From contig JBKBLR010000016.1 of NCBI GenBank assembly GCA_046296195.1, positions 1-54,482 on the forward strand: 54,482 bases of DNA, read 5' to 3'. Below, in pieces: positions 35,973-44,378 of the stretch. This DNA is from Amphiplicatus sp046296195 (GTDB lineage: Bacteria; Pseudomonadota; Alphaproteobacteria; Caulobacterales; Parvularculaceae). Position 1 is the first letter of the stretch. Each line of letters begins with the position of its first letter. A program made the translations under genes and the position numbers. Below the pieces are notes generated by a model. The model did no database searches, was not told the DNA's origin, and saw only the letters and a program-made list of their open reading frames with translations.

Positions 35973-36863
35973 TTGGTTCGTAAGTGGCTGTTTTGCGCGG
36001 CGTTTCTGGCAGCCTGGCCGTCGGCGGCGTTCGCCGCCAAGGACCTTCCGCCCAACCCGGCGCAGAAAATCGTCGAGGCCGCCGACAGCGAATGGCGCCC
36101 GGTCGACCCCGAGAATCTGATCGTCGTCGATCTTCCGGCGGGGCCGATTTATATCGAGCTTCGTCCGGACATCGCCCCCAAGCACGTCCAGCAGATCAAG
36201 ACGCTCGTTCGCCGCGGATTTTACGACGGCCTCACCTTCCACCGCGTGATCGAAGGGTTCGTCGCGCAAGGGGGCGATCCCAAGGGCGACGGCACCGGCG
36301 GATCGGACCTTCCGAACATTCCGGCCGAATTCGCGCGCGACGCGAAGGACGTGACGAATTTCACCACGGTCGGCCGCGATCGACTGGCGGCGCGCGTCGG
36401 CCTCATTGACGGCGTTCCAGTCGGCGCCGAACCTGAAACTCTGCGCTCTGTCCGCGCCGATCGGTACGTCCGGCTTTGGGGCGCGCATTGCCAGGGCGTG
36501 ATGTCGATGGCCCGCGCGACGCCGCCGGATTCGGCCAACAGCCAGTTCTTTCTCGTCATCGGCGACGCTCGGCAGAGCCTCGACCAGCGTTACACGGTGT
36601 GGGGCTGGATCGTCGACGGTCTCGAGAACGCGCGGCGCATCGAACGGGGCGAACCGCCGAAGCGTCCGACGCCGATCGTCCGCATGCGCATCGCCGCGGA
36701 CGTGCCGCCGGAGGAGCTCCCGAAGATCGAGGTCATGAAATCCGACAGCCCGGCGTTTCTGACCTATTTGAAGGAAATGAAGCTCGTCGACGACTCGGGA
36801 TTCGTGAAGGACCTTTGCGACGTGAAGCCGCCGCGCCGCATCAACGGAAAGATCGAACTATGA
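35973..36863 (+). CDS. Exported cyclophilin-type peptidyl-prolyl isomerase
   Basis: A 296-residue protein. An N-terminal signal peptide (MVRKWLFCAAFLAAWPSAAFA, cleavage near 21) is written in two parts as MVRKWLFCAAF and LAAWPSAAFA. The cyclophilin core has FYDGLTFHRVIEGFVAQGGD and the SQFFLVIGDARQSL active-site strand, so it should be a periplasmic isomerase. A 30-residue insertion (about 130-165) lengthens one loop, and the C-terminal 60 residues form an extension. The start is a TTG at 35973 with AGGAG 8-12 bases upstream; an ATG at 35966 leads to a stop after five codons. Confidence 0.9.
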   Translation: MVRKWLFCAAFLAAWPSAAFAAKDLPPNPAQKIVEAADSEWRPVDPENLIVVDLPAGPIYIELRPDIAPKHVQQIKTLVRRGFYDGLTFHRVIEGFVAQGGDPKGDGTGGSDLPNIPAEFARDAKDVTNFTTVGRDRLAARVGLIDGVPVGAEPETLRSVRADRYVRLWGAHCQGVMSMARATPPDSANSQFFLVIGDARQSLDQRYTVWGWIVDGLENARRIERGEPPKRPTPIVRMRIAADVPPEELPKIEVMKSDSPAFLTYLKEMKLVDDSGFVKDLCDVKPPRRINGKIEL

Positions 36864-37306
36864 CCAACCGCATGATCCTGACGCTCGACACCGGAACGGT
36901 CGTGATCGAGACGCGGCCCGACAAGGCCCCGAAGCATGTCGCCCGCATCAAGGAACTCGCCGATTCCGGCTTTTATGACGGACTCACTCTCCATCGCGTG
37001 ATCGACGGCTTCATGGCCCAGATGGGTTGCCCGAAAGGCAATGGGACCGGCGGTTCCGGCAAAAAGCTCGTGCAGGAATTCAACGACATTTCACACCAGC
37101 GCGGCGTCTGTTCGATGGCGCGCTCGAACGACCCGAACTCCGGCGACAGCCAGTTCTTCATCTGCTTCGACGACGCCTCCTTCCTCGATCGCAAATACAC
37201 GGTGTGGGGCGAAGTCGTCGAAGGCATGGAGAATGTCGACAAGGCGCAGCGCGGCGAGCCGCCGCGCAATCCAACGAAGATTGTCAGCTTCAGGAGCGCG
37301 GCCTAG
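36860..37306 (+). CDS. Cytoplasmic cyclophilin-type peptidyl-prolyl isomerase
   Basis: A 148-residue cyclophilin with no signal peptide, unlike its upstream neighbour. The active-site segments FYDGLTLHRVIDGFMAQMG (arginine in LHRVI), CSMARSNDPNSGDSQFFI and YTVWGEVVEGM are intact. The ATG at 36860 overlaps the previous stop as ATGA, so translation is coupled. The two form a conserved exported/cytosolic cyclophilin pair in alphaproteobacteria. Confidence 0.95.
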   Translation: MTNRMILTLDTGTVVIETRPDKAPKHVARIKELADSGFYDGLTLHRVIDGFMAQMGCPKGNGTGGSGKKLVQEFNDISHQRGVCSMARSNDPNSGDSQFFICFDDASFLDRKYTVWGEVVEGMENVDKAQRGEPPRNPTKIVSFRSAA

Positions 37307-37329
37307 GCCGCCGCTCGAAATCAGGCGTC

Positions 37330-38064
37330 ATGGATCGGAGCGTCCTGACACGCGCCTTGCAGACCGGGATCGGTCTGCCGGGCGCGCTGTTTTCTCTGAT
37401 CGGCGTCGGGCTGCTGGTCGGCTCCTTCTTTCTTGCGCAGCAGGCGGTTGAAGCCCAACGCGAGTGGATTCGCGTGGAAGGAACCATCGTCGACTTCTCG
37501 GGCGGTGAAACCCAGGCGCCGATTGTCGAGTATCAGGCTCCCGATGGACGCACGCGGACGGTCACCGGCAGAGTTTCATCGCGGCCGCGCGCGGGCAAGC
37601 TGGGCGACCGCGTGCCGGTCCTCATCAATCCCGACGATTCGGAGATCGTTCGGCTGGGAACGCCGTTTGAGTTGTGGTTCGCGCCAGGCCTGCTGGGAGG
37701 CATCGGCGCCGTATTTCTTCTTTTCGGGACTCTGACGCGCGCCGCGGCCGGCGCGGCGCGCCTTCCTGGCCAGCTGAGCGAGCGGCGCATTCAGGCGCTG
37801 CGCGAGACCGGCGATCGGGTCATGGCGCGCGTCGTTGAAATCATGAGCGTCGGCGCGATTCCGACAGGCCGCGCCGCGGCGCATTGGCGCCTGCGCGCCG
37901 AATGGCGCGAGCCGGCGGGCGCCGTCCGCATCTTCATCAGCCAGCCGATCGCCGTCGATCCGTCGCCGCATGTCAGGGTCGGCGACGAGATCGGTGTCTT
38001 CATCGATCGCGAGAACCCCAACATCTACGCCTTTGACCTCTCCATTCTGCCGTTCGGCGGCTGA
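37330..38064 (+). CDS. DUF3592-family membrane protein
   Basis: A 244-residue protein with two transmembrane segments (about 14-37 and 116-135). The extracytoplasmic loop between them (IRVEGTIVDFSGGETQAPIV, then YQAPDGRTRTVTG) matches the DUF3592 pattern of small beta-rich domains; a second similar domain follows the second helix. Function is unknown. It is 23 bp after the cyclophilin gene and could share its transcript. Confidence 0.75.
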   Translation: MDRSVLTRALQTGIGLPGALFSLIGVGLLVGSFFLAQQAVEAQREWIRVEGTIVDFSGGETQAPIVEYQAPDGRTRTVTGRVSSRPRAGKLGDRVPVLINPDDSEIVRLGTPFELWFAPGLLGGIGAVFLLFGTLTRAAAGAARLPGQLSERRIQALRETGDRVMARVVEIMSVGAIPTGRAAAHWRLRAEWREPAGAVRIFISQPIAVDPSPHVRVGDEIGVFIDRENPNIYAFDLSILPFGG

Positions 38065-38234
38065 GCGGAGGGCCTGTCGGCCGCGGCCATTGATGCGCTG
38101 AAGCGGCGACAGGCGAAAAGGCGAGGGAGTTTCGCCCACGAGCGGCGCAAAGCGGCGAACCAAGGGGACGTCCGATACCAACCGGGCCGCATTTCGGCTA
38201 AGGAGCGCAAAAGCCGCCACCGAGTTCAGTCCCA

Positions 38235-40235
38235 GTGAACCTTGCCTTGTTGCTTGTTCAGGCGCTGCTGCAGTCAGGCGCCGATGAGATCGTCGTTTCG
38301 GGCGAGCGCCGGGCGCGCGCCGCCGCCGAGGCGCCGTTCAGCGTGTCGATCCTTGGCGCCGACGAGCTGACCCGGATCGCCGCCGATCATCCGGCCGAAG
38401 CGCTTAATCGAGTCGCCGGCGTCCTCATTCATCGCGGCAATGGGCAGGAGCATCTGACCGCGATCCGCTCGCCGGTCCTTACGGGCGGCGCGGGGGCGGG
38501 CTCGTTTCTCTATCTCGAAGACGGCGTGCCGCTGCGCTCAGCAGGCTTCGCCAACGTCAATGAATTGTTCGAGGCGCATTGGGAGATCGCCGGACGCATC
38601 GAAGTCGTGCGCGGGCCTTCGGGCGCTGCTTATGGGGCGAACGCCATTCACGGCGTCATCAACGTGATCACGCCGGAGCCGATGGACGCAAGCGGTTATT
38701 TCCTCGATGCGAGCGTCGACACGATCGGGCGCATCAAGGGCCGCGCCGTCGTCTCGGGCGAGCGCGGCGCGCACGGCTTCCTTGCGGGCCTGTCGCTGCT
38801 CGACGATCCTGGCTACCGCCTGGCGAGCGGCGCCGATCAGCAAAAGCTCACGCTCCGCCATGACTGGGCCGGCGGCCGGACGACGACGTCGACGATCTTC
38901 GCCGCCTACAATCTCAATCAGGAAACGGCGGGCTTCGTCGAAGGGCCGGATGCTTATCTCGACGAGACGCTGCGGCGCCGGAACGCCAATCCCAACGCCT
39001 TCCGCGATGCGCGAGGCATGCGCCTTGCAAGCCGCATCGATACAGAACTCGCCGAAGGGCTCACCTTGTCGGCGACGCCCTTTGCGCGCTGGAGCGACAT
39101 GGCGTTCCTGCTGCATTTTTTTCCTTCACAGGCGCTGGAGAAAAACGGGCACTGGAGCGTCGGCTCGCAGAACGCGCTCTACTGGGACAGGAACGACAAA
39201 GCATCCTTCATCGCCGGGTTCGATGTCGAGTATGCGCGGGGCGATCTCTCCGAGGTGCAGTCGCGGCCGACGATCGGCACGTTCACCCAGGGCGTGCACT
39301 ATGACTACGAGGTTGCGGCGGCCTCGGTGTCGCCCTTCGCCAGCATGACGCTGCAGCTCGCGCCGCGCCTTTCAGCGACGGCGGCGGCGCGGCTCGACTA
39401 TACGCGCTATGATTATGACAACCTGACGGCGGACGGAATCGTCGGGCGCTTTTTGAGGCCGGGCGACCGCATCGACAGTTTCACGACGGTCAGCCCGAAA
39501 TTGTCGCTGCGTTATGATGCGGGCCGCGCGCTTGTTTATGCGAGCTATGCTCGCGGCGCGCGCCCCCCGCAAACGACCGACCTTTACCGCCTGCAGATCA
39601 ACCAAACGACCGATCCGGCGCTGCCGGAGACGATCGACGCCTTTGAACTCGGATTGAAAGGCTCGGCCGGGTTCCTGCGCTATTCGACAGCCGGCTATTT
39701 CATGTGGAAGCGGAATTTCTTCTTCCGCGACGCCGACGGCTTCAATGTGAATGACGGGCGCACGCGTCATGTCGGCGGCGAGGCGGAAATCGCCGCGGAT
39801 CTGCCATTCGGGTTCGCGCTCGAAGCGCAGGCGAGCTACGGCCGGCACACTTACCGTTTCGACCGGCCCGTTCTCAGCCTGCCGCAGGCGAGCGAGGCGA
39901 TATCCTTCGGCGACGACATCGACACCAGCCCGCGCTGGATCGCCGGCGCGCGCGCGTTGTGGACCTCCTCCGATCGCCGGTTCCAGGCGGAAGTCGAATG
40001 GAGCCATCTCGGCCGCTATTTCCTCGATGCGGCGAACAGCGCCCTTTATCCCGGCCATGATCTCGTGAATGTGCGGGCGCAGTGGGCGGTCACCGACCGG
40101 GCGGCGCTGACCTTCGCCTTGCGGAATTTGCTCGACAAGCTTTACGCCGAGCGCGGCGATTTCGCCTTCGGCGTCGAGCGGTATTTTCCGGGTGAGGAAC
40201 GAACGGCCGCCTTTGGGCTGAGGATCGAAGGATGA
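38235..40235 (+). CDS. TonB-dependent outer-membrane receptor
   Basis: A 666-residue receptor with a short signal (MNLALLLVQALLQSGA) leading directly into the TonB box (DEIVVSGERR). The plug has RIEVVRGPSGAAYGANAIHG and the barrel contains YASYARGARPPQTTDLYRLQ and a C-terminal FGLRIEG strand. GTG start at 38235. Small barrel size suits iron, vitamin or copper receptors, but substrate is unknown; the 170-bp leader shows no convincing cobalamin riboswitch. The stop overlaps the next ATG (ATGA), so it is translationally coupled to a nitroreductase. Confidence 0.92.
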   Translation: MNLALLLVQALLQSGADEIVVSGERRARAAAEAPFSVSILGADELTRIAADHPAEALNRVAGVLIHRGNGQEHLTAIRSPVLTGGAGAGSFLYLEDGVPLRSAGFANVNELFEAHWEIAGRIEVVRGPSGAAYGANAIHGVINVITPEPMDASGYFLDASVDTIGRIKGRAVVSGERGAHGFLAGLSLLDDPGYRLASGADQQKLTLRHDWAGGRTTTSTIFAAYNLNQETAGFVEGPDAYLDETLRRRNANPNAFRDARGMRLASRIDTELAEGLTLSATPFARWSDMAFLLHFFPSQALEKNGHWSVGSQNALYWDRNDKASFIAGFDVEYARGDLSEVQSRPTIGTFTQGVHYDYEVAAASVSPFASMTLQLAPRLSATAAARLDYTRYDYDNLTADGIVGRFLRPGDRIDSFTTVSPKLSLRYDAGRALVYASYARGARPPQTTDLYRLQINQTTDPALPETIDAFELGLKGSAGFLRYSTAGYFMWKRNFFFRDADGFNVNDGRTRHVGGEAEIAADLPFGFALEAQASYGRHTYRFDRPVLSLPQASEAISFGDDIDTSPRWIAGARALWTSSDRRFQAEVEWSHLGRYFLDAANSALYPGHDLVNVRAQWAVTDRAALTFALRNLLDKLYAERGDFAFGVERYFPGEERTAAFGLRIEG

Positions 40236-40852
40236 CAGAGAGAATTACGCCGCCGGAATTCGGAGCGCCGATGGCGCACGCGCAGCCCTCGCCCGACGCA
40301 AGGCGTCTCCTTGCGCTCCGCCGATCGCTGTCACCGGAGCTGATGCAGGGACCGGGGCCGGATGGAGCGAGTCTGGAAGCGATCCTCGAGACCGCGGCGC
40401 GCGTGCCCGACCACCGCAGGATCGTTCCCTTCCGCTTTCTTGTGTTCGACGGCGAGGCGCGCGCGCGCGCGGGCAAGGTTCTTGCCGAGCGACACGTCGC
40501 TCTGAACCCCGGCGCGGCCGAAGCTGAGGTCGAGGCCGAACGGCGGCGCTTCCTGCGGGCGCCCCTCGTCGTCGCGGTCGTTTCGAGGATCGACCCCAAT
40601 CACAAGACCCCGGCGTGGGAGCAGCAGCTCACCTGCGGCGCCGTCTGCTTCAATCTGTTGTGCGCGGCGTCGGCCTATGGATTCGGCGCCTGTTGGCTTA
40701 CCGAATGGTATGGTTATGACGAGGGCGTCGCCGCCGCCTTCGGCCTCGAGGGGAGCGAGAGGTTCGCCGGTTTCATCTATATCGGGTCGGCGCGCGAAAG
40801 CCCGCGCGAGCGCCAGCGGCCGGTTCTGTCCGAGATCGTCCGACGGTTCTGA
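40232..40852 (+). CDS. YdjA-like nitroreductase
   Basis: A 206-residue flavin oxidoreductase. The ALRRSL start, AARVPDHRRIVPFRFLVFDG segment (FMN site) and PAWEQQLTCGAVCFNLLCAA align with E. coli YdjA. BluB is less likely because the PDH and WEQ motifs are YdjA-type. It would bind FMN and reduce an unknown substrate with NAD(P)H. Its start overlaps the TonB receptor stop by 4 bp, suggesting that they act on the same imported compound, which is inference. Confidence 0.87.
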   Translation: MTERITPPEFGAPMAHAQPSPDARRLLALRRSLSPELMQGPGPDGASLEAILETAARVPDHRRIVPFRFLVFDGEARARAGKVLAERHVALNPGAAEAEVEAERRRFLRAPLVVAVVSRIDPNHKTPAWEQQLTCGAVCFNLLCAASAYGFGACWLTEWYGYDEGVAAAFGLEGSERFAGFIYIGSARESPRERQRPVLSEIVRRF

Positions 40853-40954
40853 CCGATGACCGGCGAGGCTGCCGGCCTTAGTTCACAGCCGGGAGCGGTT
40901 CGGAGTAGTCTTGAAGCGTCCGGTTCTATGTCCCTCAGCAGCTACAGGATCGAC

Positions 40955-41650
40955 ATGCGCTTTCATCTTCTACTGTCGGCCGCCGCCCTCACGCTTGCCG
41001 CTTGCAGCAAACCGAAGGAATCAGAAGCGCCCGCTGCGCCGGCGGAAAGCGCCGAGGCGGCAGCGCCCGCCGCGCAGGCCGCGCCGGCGGAAGCGCCGTT
41101 CGACGTCTCGATGACCGCGCCCGGGGTCTACAAATCCGACACGTCGCATGCCTATATCACCTTCAGCTATGACCATCAGGGCTATTCGCGGCCTTGGCTG
41201 CGCTGGCGTTCATGGGCGGGCGAGCTGAACTGGAATCCTTCCGACCCCGGAAAATCCTCAATCAGCGTCGTCATTGACGCCGCGTCGATAGATTCAGGCG
41301 TCGACAAGTTCGACGAGTATCTGAAGAGCGCCGACTTTTTTGACGTCGCCAATCACCCCCGGATCACCTTCAACTCAAGCGGGGTCACGGTCGATGGACC
41401 TGCGTCGGCGAGAATCGCTGGGGATCTCACCATCAAGGGCGTGACAAAGCCCGTGACCCTCGATGTTAGGATCAACCGCGCCGCGGATGATGATTTCGCC
41501 AAAGGCTACAAGCTCGGCTTTTCCGGCAAGACCCTGGTGAAGCGCTCTGACTTCGGTGTCGACAAATATGTTCCGTTCGTCGGCGACGACGTGGAAATCG
41601 TCGTCGAGGCGGAGTTCGTCCTGCCGAAAGAGCCGGCGCCGGTTCAATAA
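40955..41650 (+). CDS. YceI-family lipoprotein
   Basis: A 231-residue protein with lipoprotein signal MRFHLLLSAAALTLAAC (C17) and an Ala/Pro/Glu-rich linker to about 55. The YceI lipocalin-like beta-barrel follows, with YKSDTSHAYITFSYDHQGYS, FDVANHPRITFNSSGVT and RIAGDLTIKGVTKPVTLDV. YceI barrels bind isoprenoid-like lipids. The ATG at 40955 is chosen for the signal peptide. Its TAA shares a base with the next ATG, so it is coupled to the cytochrome b561 gene. Confidence 0.9.
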   Translation: MRFHLLLSAAALTLAACSKPKESEAPAAPAESAEAAAPAAQAAPAEAPFDVSMTAPGVYKSDTSHAYITFSYDHQGYSRPWLRWRSWAGELNWNPSDPGKSSISVVIDAASIDSGVDKFDEYLKSADFFDVANHPRITFNSSGVTVDGPASARIAGDLTIKGVTKPVTLDVRINRAADDDFAKGYKLGFSGKTLVKRSDFGVDKYVPFVGDDVEIVVEAEFVLPKEPAPVQ

Positions 41651-42249
41651 TGGAGACGGGCATGGCCTCTGAACGCAGCCGCTACACTTCCGTCGCGATC
41701 GGCCTTCACTGGCTGATCGCCGTCCTCGCGATCGGACAGATCGCCGGCGGTCTTTATGTGGAAGACCTCCCGAAAAGCGCCGACGCCGAGCGCTATCAGC
41801 TCATACAGCTCCACAAATCCTTTGGAATAACGATCCTGCTCCTGACGCTCGCCCGGCTCGGCTGGCGGCTGACGCATCCTGTCCCGCCTTTGCCCGCGGC
41901 GATGCCAGGCTGGCAAAAGACGACGGCGAAGGCGCTCCACTGGGGCTTTTACGCGCTCCTCATCGGCTTGCCGCTCGGCGGCTGGGCGATGGTCTCGGCC
42001 TCGCCGCTCGCCGATACGGTGAAAACCTATCTGTTCGGCGTCATTCCCTGGCCGCATTTGCCGTTTTTCGACGGCGTCGAAGACCGCCGCGAGCTTGCGC
42101 GGACTTTCGGCGAACTGCATGAATTCGGCGCGAAAGTGATGATCGGCATGATCGTCCTTCACATCGGCGCTGCAATGAAGCACTGGCTGATGGACGGCGA
42201 CGGCGTTCTTGAATCGATGCTGCCGTTCATGCCCAAGAAGCCGGTATGA
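41650..42249 (+). CDS. Cytochrome b561-type di-haem membrane protein
   Basis: A 199-residue, four-helix membrane protein. Candidate haem histidines are H20 (GLHWLIA), H55 (LHKSFGI), H97 (LHWGFYALL) and H171 (LHIGAAMKHW). This matches the bacterial cytochrome b561 (CybB) group, which moves electrons between quinol and periplasmic acceptors including superoxide. The ATG at 41650 overlaps the upstream stop; the ATG at 41662 is an alternative. It is flanked by two YceI genes, a well-known association. Confidence 0.92.
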   Translation: METGMASERSRYTSVAIGLHWLIAVLAIGQIAGGLYVEDLPKSADAERYQLIQLHKSFGITILLLTLARLGWRLTHPVPPLPAAMPGWQKTTAKALHWGFYALLIGLPLGGWAMVSASPLADTVKTYLFGVIPWPHLPFFDGVEDRRELARTFGELHEFGAKVMIGMIVLHIGAAMKHWLMDGDGVLESMLPFMPKKPV

Positions 42250-42842
42250 GGCGACCGCTGACCTTTTTGTCGTTTGCGGCGGCGCTCGCAGCCTGCGGCG
42301 CCGAGCAGGACCATGCGGCGCCCGCGCTGGCGGCTCCGCCCGTCGACGGCGCGTGGATCGTCGACAAGGCCGCAAGCCGGATCGGGTTCACGGGAACGCA
42401 GACCGATAAAGCGTTCACCGGCGCCTTCGAGCGGTTTGACGCAACCATCCTTTTCGATCCGGCGGACCTTGCTTCTTCGCGGATTGAGGCGGCGGTCGAC
42501 ACCGGCTCGGCCAGAACCGGGGACCGTCAGCGCGACGCCGCGCTCCCCGGCGCAGAGTGGTTTGACGCCTCCGCTTATCCGACCGCCCAGTTTTCGTCGC
42601 GCGCGATCAGGGCGACCGGCCCACACGCCTATGAAGCGGACGGGACGCTTGCGATACGCGGCGTGGAAAAACCTTTGACGCTGCCCTTCACCGTGACCAT
42701 CGCAAACGGCCGAGCGGTCGCCGATGCTTCGGTGTCGGTCAACCGGTCTGAGTTCGGCGTCGGGCAGGGGGAAGAGTTCGCGACCGACAGGTGGGTCGGA
42801 TATGACGTCACGGTGACAATTCACCTTGAGGCGACCCGGTGA
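42246..42842 (+). CDS. YceI-family lipoprotein (second copy)
   Basis: A 198-residue lipoprotein (MRRPLTFLSFAAALAAC, C17) with a YceI barrel: WIVDKAASRIGFTGTQTDKA, ALPGAEWFDASAYPTAQFSS, and YEADGTLAIRGVEKPLTLPF. It has only a short linker, unlike the first copy. The start overlaps the cytochrome b561 stop as ATGA, so all three genes form one coupled unit. It ends 106 bp before the protease gene. Confidence 0.92.
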   Translation: MRRPLTFLSFAAALAACGAEQDHAAPALAAPPVDGAWIVDKAASRIGFTGTQTDKAFTGAFERFDATILFDPADLASSRIEAAVDTGSARTGDRQRDAALPGAEWFDASAYPTAQFSSRAIRATGPHAYEADGTLAIRGVEKPLTLPFTVTIANGRAVADASVSVNRSEFGVGQGEEFATDRWVGYDVTVTIHLEATR

Positions 42843-42948
42843 GCGGCTGCCGGGGCCGGTTTTGCGCCGACGGTGCCTGACGCTAAAATGCCTTAAAGTC
42901 CGATCATCCGTCCCGATGCGACCGCATCGCCAGACTGAGAGAGAGCCC

Positions 42949-44370
42949 ATGCGTTTCCTGACTATCGCCGCAACAAGCTTGATCGCCAGCGTGGCCGTCG
43001 CCCAGCCGACGCCGCTGCCGGTCAGGTCCCCTGCGCCGGAGATGAAAGGCGAGGCGATGACGCCGGCGCCGCGCCGAGTCCCGGGCGACGCCGCCGAGGT
43101 GAAATTGTCCTTCGCGCCGATCGTCGAGGGCGCTGCGCCCGCGGTCGTCAATGTTTATACGAGCCGCGTCGTCAACCGCTCGACGGGCGATCCTTTCTTC
43201 GACCGCTTCTTCGGAGTCGGGCCGCAACGCCAGAATTCGCTCGGCTCGGGCGTCATCGTCAGCCGGGACGGCGTGATCGTCACCAACAATCACGTCATCG
43301 AGGGCATGACCGAGATCAAGGTCGTGCTCGCCGACCGGCGCGAATTCTCGGCGAAGGTGCTGCTCACCGATCCGCAGACGGATCTTGCGGTGCTGCGCAT
43401 CGCCGCCGGCGAGCCGCTTCCTTACCTTGAATTCGCCAACTCCGACGCGGCGGAAGTCGGCGACATCGTGCTCGCCATCGGCAATCCGTTCGGCGTCGGC
43501 CAGACGGTGACGAACGGCATCATCTCCGCGCTCGCCCGAACGGCCGTCTCGATTTCCGACTATCAGTTTTTCATCCAGACGGACGCGGCGATCAATCCCG
43601 GCAATTCGGGCGGAGCGCTCATCGACACGGAGGGCAAGCTGCTGGGCGTCAACACGGCGATCTATTCGCGGTCGGGCGGCTCGAACGGTATCGGCTTTGC
43701 GATCCCCTCACGGCTCGTCCAGCAGGTGATCGCCTCGGCGATGCGCGGCGGCGGCCTCGCCCGGCCCTGGGTCGGCGCGACGACCGAAACGGTGACGGCC
43801 GACCTTGCGCGCGCGCTGAAGCTCGATCGCCCGATCGGCGCCATCGTCGGCGATCTTTATCCGACCGGTCCGCTCGCGAAGGCCGGGGTGCGCCAGGGCG
43901 ACGTCGTCGTTGAAATCGGCGGCCAGCCGGTCTTCGACGCCGAGACGCTTCGCTATCGCGTCGGGGTCCAAAATCCCGGCGACAAGGCGACGATCGTCTA
44001 CCTCCGAAACGGCGCGCGCCTCACGGGGGAGATGGTCTTCGCGCTGCCGCCCGACACGCCGGCGAAGGATGAGCGCACCTTGTCCGGCCAGCATCCCTTC
44101 AACGGCGTGACGATCGCCAATCTCTCGCCGCGCTTTGCGGAGGAAATCGGCGTCAATCCGCTCCTTGGCGGCGTCGTCGTCACCGATGTCGCGCAAGGCT
44201 CTTATGCCTGGCGCTCGCGGCTGCGCCGCGGCTTCCGCATCCTTTCGGTGAACCGGGTGCGCGTCGCCTCGGTCGCCGACCTGCAGAGGGAAATCTCGAA
44301 GCCGGCGATCGCCTGGGAGATCGAAGTCGATCGCGGCGACCGGACCGTCCTCTGGCGCGTCGGCCGCTAG
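42949..44370 (+). CDS. DegP/HtrA-type periplasmic serine protease with two PDZ domains
   Basis: A 473-residue exported protease (signal MRFLTIAATSLIASVAVA). The catalytic triad is H115 (TNNHVIEG), D145 (PQTDLAVLRI) and S220 (NPGNSGGALID). PDZ1 spans about 275-350 (GPLAKAGVRQGDVVVEIGGQ) and a more divergent PDZ2 about 380-473. It should degrade or refold damaged envelope proteins. The ATG at 42949 gives the signal peptide; the frame extends upstream without homology. It follows the YceI unit and precedes rarA by 8 bp. Confidence 0.94.
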   Translation: MRFLTIAATSLIASVAVAQPTPLPVRSPAPEMKGEAMTPAPRRVPGDAAEVKLSFAPIVEGAAPAVVNVYTSRVVNRSTGDPFFDRFFGVGPQRQNSLGSGVIVSRDGVIVTNNHVIEGMTEIKVVLADRREFSAKVLLTDPQTDLAVLRIAAGEPLPYLEFANSDAAEVGDIVLAIGNPFGVGQTVTNGIISALARTAVSISDYQFFIQTDAAINPGNSGGALIDTEGKLLGVNTAIYSRSGGSNGIGFAIPSRLVQQVIASAMRGGGLARPWVGATTETVTADLARALKLDRPIGAIVGDLYPTGPLAKAGVRQGDVVVEIGGQPVFDAETLRYRVGVQNPGDKATIVYLRNGARLTGEMVFALPPDTPAKDERTLSGQHPFNGVTIANLSPRFAEEIGVNPLLGGVVVTDVAQGSYAWRSRLRRGFRILSVNRVRVASVADLQREISKPAIAWEIEVDRGDRTVLWRVGR

Positions 44371-44378
44371 GGACGCGC

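Noticed and set aside
35966..35983. Five-codon mini-ORF (MTIGS) before the exported cyclophilin
   Set aside because: The ATG sits one base after the Shine-Dalgarno sequence, too close for efficient initiation. Mentioned only as a curiosity.
38065..38234. Cobalamin riboswitch before the second TonB receptor
   Set aside because: No B12-box or GGGAA-type core was seen, so vitamin B12 was not assigned as substrate.
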